Assembly: GCA_007050995.1 (NCBI GenBank)
Contig: VJOU01000001.1
Location: forward strand, 279,615 to 343,614
Reading direction: 5' to 3'
DNA from: Glycocaulis profundi
GTDB lineage: Bacteria > Pseudomonadota > Alphaproteobacteria > Caulobacterales > Maricaulaceae
Length of the DNA: 64,000 bases
In this document: positions 60,372 through 64,000 of the stretch, piece by piece
Position numbering within the stretch: position 1 is the first letter of the stretch
Layout of the letters: the number at the start of each line of letters is the position of its first letter
Notes under the pieces: model-generated
Database searches by the model: none
Seen by the model: the letters and a program-made list of their open reading frames with translations, nothing else
Told to the model about the DNA's origin: nothing
Program-made: the position numbers and the translations under genes

Positions 60372-61028
60372 CTAGAGCAGCGCGCCCGCGATGCCGTCGA
60401 AGATGAACTGGGCGGCGAGGGCGGCGAGGATCACGCCGAGGATACGGGTGACCATGGCCGCCAGCGTGTCGCCCAGAAGCCGCATCAGCGGGCCGATGGC
60501 CAGGAACAGGACCAGGCAGAAGACCAGGTTCAGCGCCATGGCCGACATGACCACGCCCTGACGGGCCAGATCGCCCGCCGACTCGCTCATGAACAGCATG
60601 GCCGAGGCGATGGCGCCGGGGCCGGCCAGCATCGGGATGGCGATGGGGAAGACGGAGATGTCGTCATACGCGCCGTCGGGATGCTCGGCCCTGTGCTCCT
60701 CGGACAGTTTCTCGGCGCGCTCCTCGCGGCGCTCGGTGCGCTTTTCGAAGATCATGTCCAGCGCGATCAGGAAGAGCAGGACCCCGCCCGCCGCCCGGAA
60801 GGCGTCCAGCGACACGCCCAGCGCGCCCATCAGCCACTCGCCGCCATAGGCGAAGCCCACCAGCACCACCGTGGCCACGATCACCGACTTGATCGCCATG
60901 ATCCGCCGGTGCCGCCCGCTGGTCCCCGCGGTCAGCCCCGCGAAGATCGGGGCCACGCCGATGGGGTCGATCACCACGAAGAAGGTGACGAACACGGCGG
61001 TGAACAGCGCGAGATCGAAGCCGGTCAT
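60372..61028 (-). CDS. MarC family integral membrane protein
   Basis: 218 residues, about six membrane helices. FDLALFTAVFVTFFVVIDPIGVAPIFAGL is the conserved MarC N-terminus, and ISVFPIAIPMLAGPGAIASAML the second signature. A charged cytoplasmic loop at about 94-125 (EKRTERREERAEKLSEEHRAEH) is longer than in E. coli MarC. MarC proteins were once linked to multidrug resistance; their transport role remains unclear. It is separated from the upstream polyamine genes by a terminator. Confidence 0.9.
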   Translation of the reverse strand: MTGFDLALFTAVFVTFFVVIDPIGVAPIFAGLTAGTSGRHRRIMAIKSVIVATVVLVGFAYGGEWLMGALGVSLDAFRAAGGVLLFLIALDMIFEKRTERREERAEKLSEEHRAEHPDGAYDDISVFPIAIPMLAGPGAIASAMLFMSESAGDLARQGVVMSAMALNLVFCLVLFLAIGPLMRLLGDTLAAMVTRILGVILAALAAQFIFDGIAGALL

Positions 61029-61229
61029 GGATACCCCCTGAAACAGGAAACCGCCTTAGCACCCGCGCGGCGGGAAGGCGAGGCGGCACGGCGCAGGGGA
61101 GGTATGCCCGAGCGCGGTCTTTCCATTGAACAGGAAGGTGAGGGAGGGACAGGGCCAGAACCGCAGACGCCTCACGGGCTGGACCAGACCCCCTCCCGGC
61201 CTCCCCCTTTCAGGGGGAGGAGAAGAGAC

Positions 61230-61300
61230 GGCATCCCAGCGCGAACGCGCGCCCGCAGCGCAGCGAGGACCGACTGACCGGAGGGAAGGAGGACAACGAA
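61230..61300 (-). repeat. Dispersed intergenic repeat, family A copy 3
   Basis: Reverse complement of copies at 10771 and 20691: CCTCCTTCCCTCCGGTCAGT, then GGTCCTCGCTGCGCTGCGGG, then CGCGCGTTCGCGCTGG. Some bases shared with copy 1 but not copy 2 (CCTTCCCTCCGGTCAG) suggest two subtypes. Confidence 0.75.
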
Positions 61301-61301
61301 A

Positions 61302-61331
61302 AAAAGACCCCGGCGAAAACCGGGGTCTTTT
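61302..61331 (-). terminator. Terminator of the polyamine gene pair
   Basis: Perfect 12-bp stem AAAAGACCCCGG / CCGGGGTCTTTT with a 6-base loop, 4 bp after the deoxyhypusine-synthase-like stop. A- and T-runs on both sides make it potentially bidirectional. Confidence 0.93.
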
Positions 61332-61335
61332 CAAC

Positions 61336-62382
61336 TCAGTCTTCGAACATGTCGCCGAAGCGGTGGCGTTTGCGGGTCTTCCAGCTTCCGCGGTGGAAGA
61401 CGTCGGACACGATGACCGGGGCCACGGTGGTGGCTTCGGCGTAGACCATCTGCTCGAGCGCGACGTCCACCTTGCCCCACGAGCAGGCTTCTTTCAGCGT
61501 GGAGGACGAGCAGGCGCCGTCGCGCACGTCCGCGACGGTGATCTGCACGGCGTAGGCGTGCATGTCGACTTCCTCGCCGAGGATTTCCGCGCAGACCACG
61601 GTGTCCTGGGCGAAGTTCTTGGGCACGCCGCCGCCGACCATGAACAGGCCGGTGGTGCCCGCTTTGATCTTGATGTCGGTCAGCTCGCGGAAGTCCGCCA
61701 CCGAGTCGATGGACAGGTAGGGCTTGCCGGCCTTCATGCGCTCGACCTGGTGCTTGACCAGACCGAAGCCCGCCGAGCAGTCGGAGAAGGCGGGCACGAA
61801 GATCGGAACGCCGTGCTCGTAGCACTCCTGGACCAGCGAGCCTTCCTTTTTAGCGTTGCCCTCGGACAGCCACTTGCCCATCGCCTTGATGTAGGCGCGC
61901 GAGGAGATCGGCTTGGCGGGCAGGGAATCCGCGATGTCGCCGAGGATGTGGTCGCAGGCCTGCAGCTCCTCCTCGTCGATATAGGTGTCGTAGATGCGGT
62001 CGATGTACAGATCGCGCAGTTCGCGGTCGTCGGGGATCTCGCGGGCCTGATAGTGCTTGAAGCCCAGCGCCTCGAAGAAATCCATGTCCACGATGGACGC
62101 GCCGGTCGACACGATGGCGTCGACCATGTTGTTGCGCACCATGTCGCGCCAGACATGCATGCAGCCGCCCGCGCTGGTCGAACCGGCCAGCGTCAGGATC
62201 ACCGCGCAGTTGGGATCGGCGACGGCGGCTTCGAGGATGCGCGCGGCGCGGGCCGCGTCGCGGGAGGTGAAGCTCATCTTCTCCCACGCGTCGATGATGA
62301 CGCGGCCGTCGAAGCTGGCGATGTCGATGTGCTCGACCGGGTGCGCGAGCAGCTCGGCCTTGCGTTGTGCGTTCTCAGTCAT
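61336..62382 (-). CDS. Deoxyhypusine synthase-like protein
   Basis: 348 residues of the deoxyhypusine synthase fold, which binds NAD and transfers a 4-aminobutyl group from spermidine. LTLAGSTSAGGCMHVWRDMVRNN, VSTGASIVDMDFFEALG, IFVPAFSDCSAGFGL and LFMVGGGVPKNFAQDTV are recognisable; the Lys of GGGVPKN matches the catalytic Lys region of eukaryotic DHS, and EACSWGKVD is near the C-terminus. Bacteria lack eIF5A, so the substrate here must be another amine or protein; homospermidine-type activity is known for some homologues. It overlaps the upstream decarboxylase by 4 bp, so both likely make or modify polyamines. Confidence 0.88.
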   Translation of the reverse strand: MTENAQRKAELLAHPVEHIDIASFDGRVIIDAWEKMSFTSRDAARAARILEAAVADPNCAVILTLAGSTSAGGCMHVWRDMVRNNMVDAIVSTGASIVDMDFFEALGFKHYQAREIPDDRELRDLYIDRIYDTYIDEEELQACDHILGDIADSLPAKPISSRAYIKAMGKWLSEGNAKKEGSLVQECYEHGVPIFVPAFSDCSAGFGLVKHQVERMKAGKPYLSIDSVADFRELTDIKIKAGTTGLFMVGGGVPKNFAQDTVVCAEILGEEVDMHAYAVQITVADVRDGACSSSTLKEACSWGKVDVALEQMVYAEATTVAPVIVSDVFHRGSWKTRKRHRFGDMFED

Positions 62383-63647
62383 CCGCGTCTTTTCACTTTC
62401 ATGCGCTGCCGGCGGCGCTTGAGCCGCGCGAAGGGAACCACCGAACCTTCCTCGTCAGAGCCCGTGGCGGGCAGAGGCGCAGGCACATGCTGCGACGGCT
62501 GGTCGTAGAGCGAGGCCCAAGGGTAGTCGGAAACTGTGACGGTCTCCACATCCCCGAAGCCGTTGAACCGGGTGGCCATGGCCGTGCCGTACGCGCCGAG
62601 CATGCCGAACTCGATCACGTCGCCCTCGCGGATGTCCGCGGGCAGGGCATAGGGGCCGGGCATGGAATCGATGGAATCGCAGGTCGGCCCGTACATGCGG
62701 AACTCGGCCGTCTGCTGGCTGGGCTCGCCCTCGGGGCGGTGGACCCGCATCGGATAGGCCCAGCGCGCATGCACGATGTCGAACAGGCAGCCATAGGCGC
62801 CGTCGTTGAGATAGAGCGAGTCGCCCTTGACCAGCTCGATCCGCGTCAGGACCGAAACGGACTCCGCGATCAGCGCGCGGCCCGGCTCGCACCACAGATC
62901 GGCGTTCTCCAGGACCATCATGTCCTCGAAGGCGGCGCGGATGGCGCTGATGTAATCCTCCATCGGGGGCGGCACGAGCCCGGGATAGATGGACGGGAAG
63001 CCGCCGCCGACATCGACGATGTCCACGGTCACGCCTGCGCGGGCGATCAGGCGCGAGGCCTCCATCATCGCCGCGCGATAGGCGGCCGGAGCCATGCACT
63101 GGCTGCCCACGTGGAAGCTCACGCCCAGCTCATACGCATGGGCGCGGGTGGTGCGGATCAGCTCGGGCGCTTCGAGTTCGCCCACGCCGAACTTGCCCGA
63201 CAGGGGCAGGGTGGCGCCGTCGTTTGAGACCGCCAGGCGCACCACGAGGATGAGATCGGAGGCGTACTCGGTCTCCTCGAGGATCTTCTTCAGCTCCGCC
63301 TCGCAGTCGAGCACGAAGATGCGCACGCCATGGGTGAAGTACGCCTCGCGGATCGCGCGGCGGCTCTTGACCGGGTGCATGAAGGCCATGGTCGCGCCGG
63401 GGCAGCGCGCGGCGATCAGCTCCACCTCGGGCAGGGACGCGACGTCGAACCAGCGATGGCCGGCCTCGTACAGCGCGTCGATCACCCACGGCGAAGGGTT
63501 CGCCTTCACGGCGTAGAGGATTTCACCCGGAAAATGTTCCTGGAACCAGCGGGACGCTACGGCCAGACGGTCCGGGCGCGCGCACGCGACCGGGCCATCG
63601 ACGGGCCGACGGCGGACCAGGTCCAGGGGCGTTTGGTGCTCGGACAA
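62379..63647 (-). CDS. Alanine-racemase-fold PLP decarboxylase (ornithine/lysine decarboxylase type)
   Basis: Expected to decarboxylate ornithine (or lysine/diaminopimelate-like substrates) to a diamine. 422 residues. The PLP Lys is in EILYAVKANPSPWVI; HVGSQC, DVGGGFPSIYPG, EPGRALIAES and the active-site loop Cys in YGPTCDSIDSM are intact, which favours ornithine or lysine over diaminopimelate decarboxylation. The basic C-terminal tail (RLKRRRQRMKVKRRG) is unusual. Coupled by ATGA to the deoxyhypusine-synthase-like gene. It starts at ATG 63647. Confidence 0.9.
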   Translation of the reverse strand: MSEHQTPLDLVRRRPVDGPVACARPDRLAVASRWFQEHFPGEILYAVKANPSPWVIDALYEAGHRWFDVASLPEVELIAARCPGATMAFMHPVKSRRAIREAYFTHGVRIFVLDCEAELKKILEETEYASDLILVVRLAVSNDGATLPLSGKFGVGELEAPELIRTTRAHAYELGVSFHVGSQCMAPAAYRAAMMEASRLIARAGVTVDIVDVGGGFPSIYPGLVPPPMEDYISAIRAAFEDMMVLENADLWCEPGRALIAESVSVLTRIELVKGDSLYLNDGAYGCLFDIVHARWAYPMRVHRPEGEPSQQTAEFRMYGPTCDSIDSMPGPYALPADIREGDVIEFGMLGAYGTAMATRFNGFGDVETVTVSDYPWASLYDQPSQHVPAPLPATGSDEEGSVVPFARLKRRRQRMKVKRRG

Positions 63648-63889
63648 CTCACGAGACCCCCTGTTAGCAGTTAACCCAATCCGGCATCGTCAACCTCCGC
63701 CGGGATCGCGCATGTAGAATCCGCGAAGGGCCATGTAAAGGGAAAACACGCACCCCGCGCTGCGTTCCAAAATCGCCAGCCCCGGCAAGGCTTCCCGGCG
63801 CTGGGTCGCGTGTCGTAAAACTTTCACGCGCAAGCGGCTCCGGGACGCGGTATTTCCCGCCCCGCAAGGCCAATCCGAAAGGGACCGCC

Positions 63890-64000
63890 ATGAAACATCT
63901 CGCTTTCCTGTCGGCCGCGACCGCGGCGCTGATGCTGGCCGCCTGCGGCGACCAGCCGCCCGCCGAGCGCGCCGAACCCGCGCCGGCCCCCGCGCCCTCG
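63890..64000 (+). CDS. Lipoprotein, N-terminal fragment
   Basis: Open from ATG 63890 to the right edge (37 codons). MKHLAFLSAATAALMLAAC is a lipoprotein signal with lipobox LAAC, followed by a Pro/Ala/Glu-rich stretch typical of a flexible linker. CCGAAAGGGACC lies upstream of the ATG. The rest is outside the window, so function cannot be assigned. It is divergent from the decarboxylase; the 242-bp gap between starts carries both promoters. Confidence 0.75.
   Translation, partial: MKHLAFLSAATAALMLAACGDQPPAERAEPAPAPAPS

Larger units (their letters stand above)
61029..61335. other. Intergenic region with family-A repeat and terminator
   Basis: 307 bp. Contains the minus-orientation copy of repeat family A (61230-61300) and a 12-bp stem AAAAGACCCCGG (61302-61313) / CCGGGGTCTTTT (61320-61331) around CGAAAA, which terminates the deoxyhypusine-synthase-like gene. 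A second CTCCCCCTTTCAGGGGGAG hairpin is at about 61200-61220. No gene is seen; the marC promoter lies nearest 61040-61100. Confidence 0.8.

Noticed and set aside
1..64000. tRNA, rRNA, CRISPR array, prophage, insertion sequence or integrase
   Set aside because: I read the gaps on both strands and found no cloverleaf, tandem spacer repeats or transposase motifs. Absence by eye is not proof.

Overview
The window is a GC-rich (roughly 70 percent G+C by eye) stretch of a proteobacterial chromosome, almost fully coding, with short intergenic gaps and many 4-bp start/stop overlaps. A GapR/DUF2312 gene points to an alphaproteobacterium. Two TonB-dependent receptors and a fused N-acetylglutamate synthase/kinase of the type known from Maricaulis and Xanthomonas suggest a Maricaulis-like marine lineage (inference from gene content only). 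I see no rRNA, tRNA, CRISPR array, transposase or integrase.

Layout. 1-7334 (minus): penicillin acylase (cut by the left edge), aldehyde dehydrogenase, GMC oxidoreductase, serine hydrolase, then a PQQ-type sugar dehydrogenase. 7402-17224: membrane protein, TonB receptor, two related small membrane-anchored proteins beside a sterol-desaturase-like gene and a ferritin-like diiron gene, an HTH regulator divergent from a Cys-rich secreted protein, and an L,D-transpeptidase. 17364-20667: arginine operon using acetylated intermediates. 20876-26749: MsrA, a GT39-like glycosyltransferase and an Oar-like TonB receptor. 26871-32724: agmatine-to-putrescine genes, with a serine hydrolase, an AT-rich DUF2971 gene and a GNAT-nitrilase fusion. 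32728-41229: GapR, hydrolase, TPR protein, RND efflux pair and a lycopene-cyclase-like gene. 41377-56510: amino-acid block, with a minus-strand threonine operon (aspartokinase-homoserine dehydrogenase fusion, thrB, thrC, ilvD) diverging from a plus-strand branched-chain operon (ilvC, ilvG, ilvM, leuA, ilvE, leuC, leuD, leuB), followed by leuS. 59495-64000: PfpI-family protein, MarC, a deoxyhypusine-synthase-like/ornithine-decarboxylase pair and the start of a lipoprotein.

How they work together. The thr and ilv-leu operons diverge from one control region. Each begins with a short leader peptide rich in the relevant amino acids (Thr/Ile for thr; Leu/Val/Ile for ilv), followed by a GC-rich hairpin with a T-run and a competing upstream arm, which are the parts of ribosome-mediated attenuators. 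The motif GTCCGTA occurs four times between and inside these leaders, including a perfect 11-bp inverted repeat around the likely ilv promoter. The aspartokinase fusion has no visible ACT domain, so attenuation may carry much of the end-product control. ilvD lies at the end of the thr operon, linking threonine to isoleucine synthesis. Putrescine could be made from agmatine (26871-30501) or by the decarboxylase at 62379; because arginine synthesis here runs through acetylcitrulline, free ornithine is not an obligatory intermediate, so the agmatine route may matter more than usual.

Most notable: the two attenuators and shared motif, the ACT-less aspartokinase fusion, a LeuRS that looks like the Bacteroidetes-type lineage, the low-GC DUF2971 gene set scarlessly into an operon, the paralogous small proteins beside two diiron enzymes, and a palindrome shared by two distant promoter regions.
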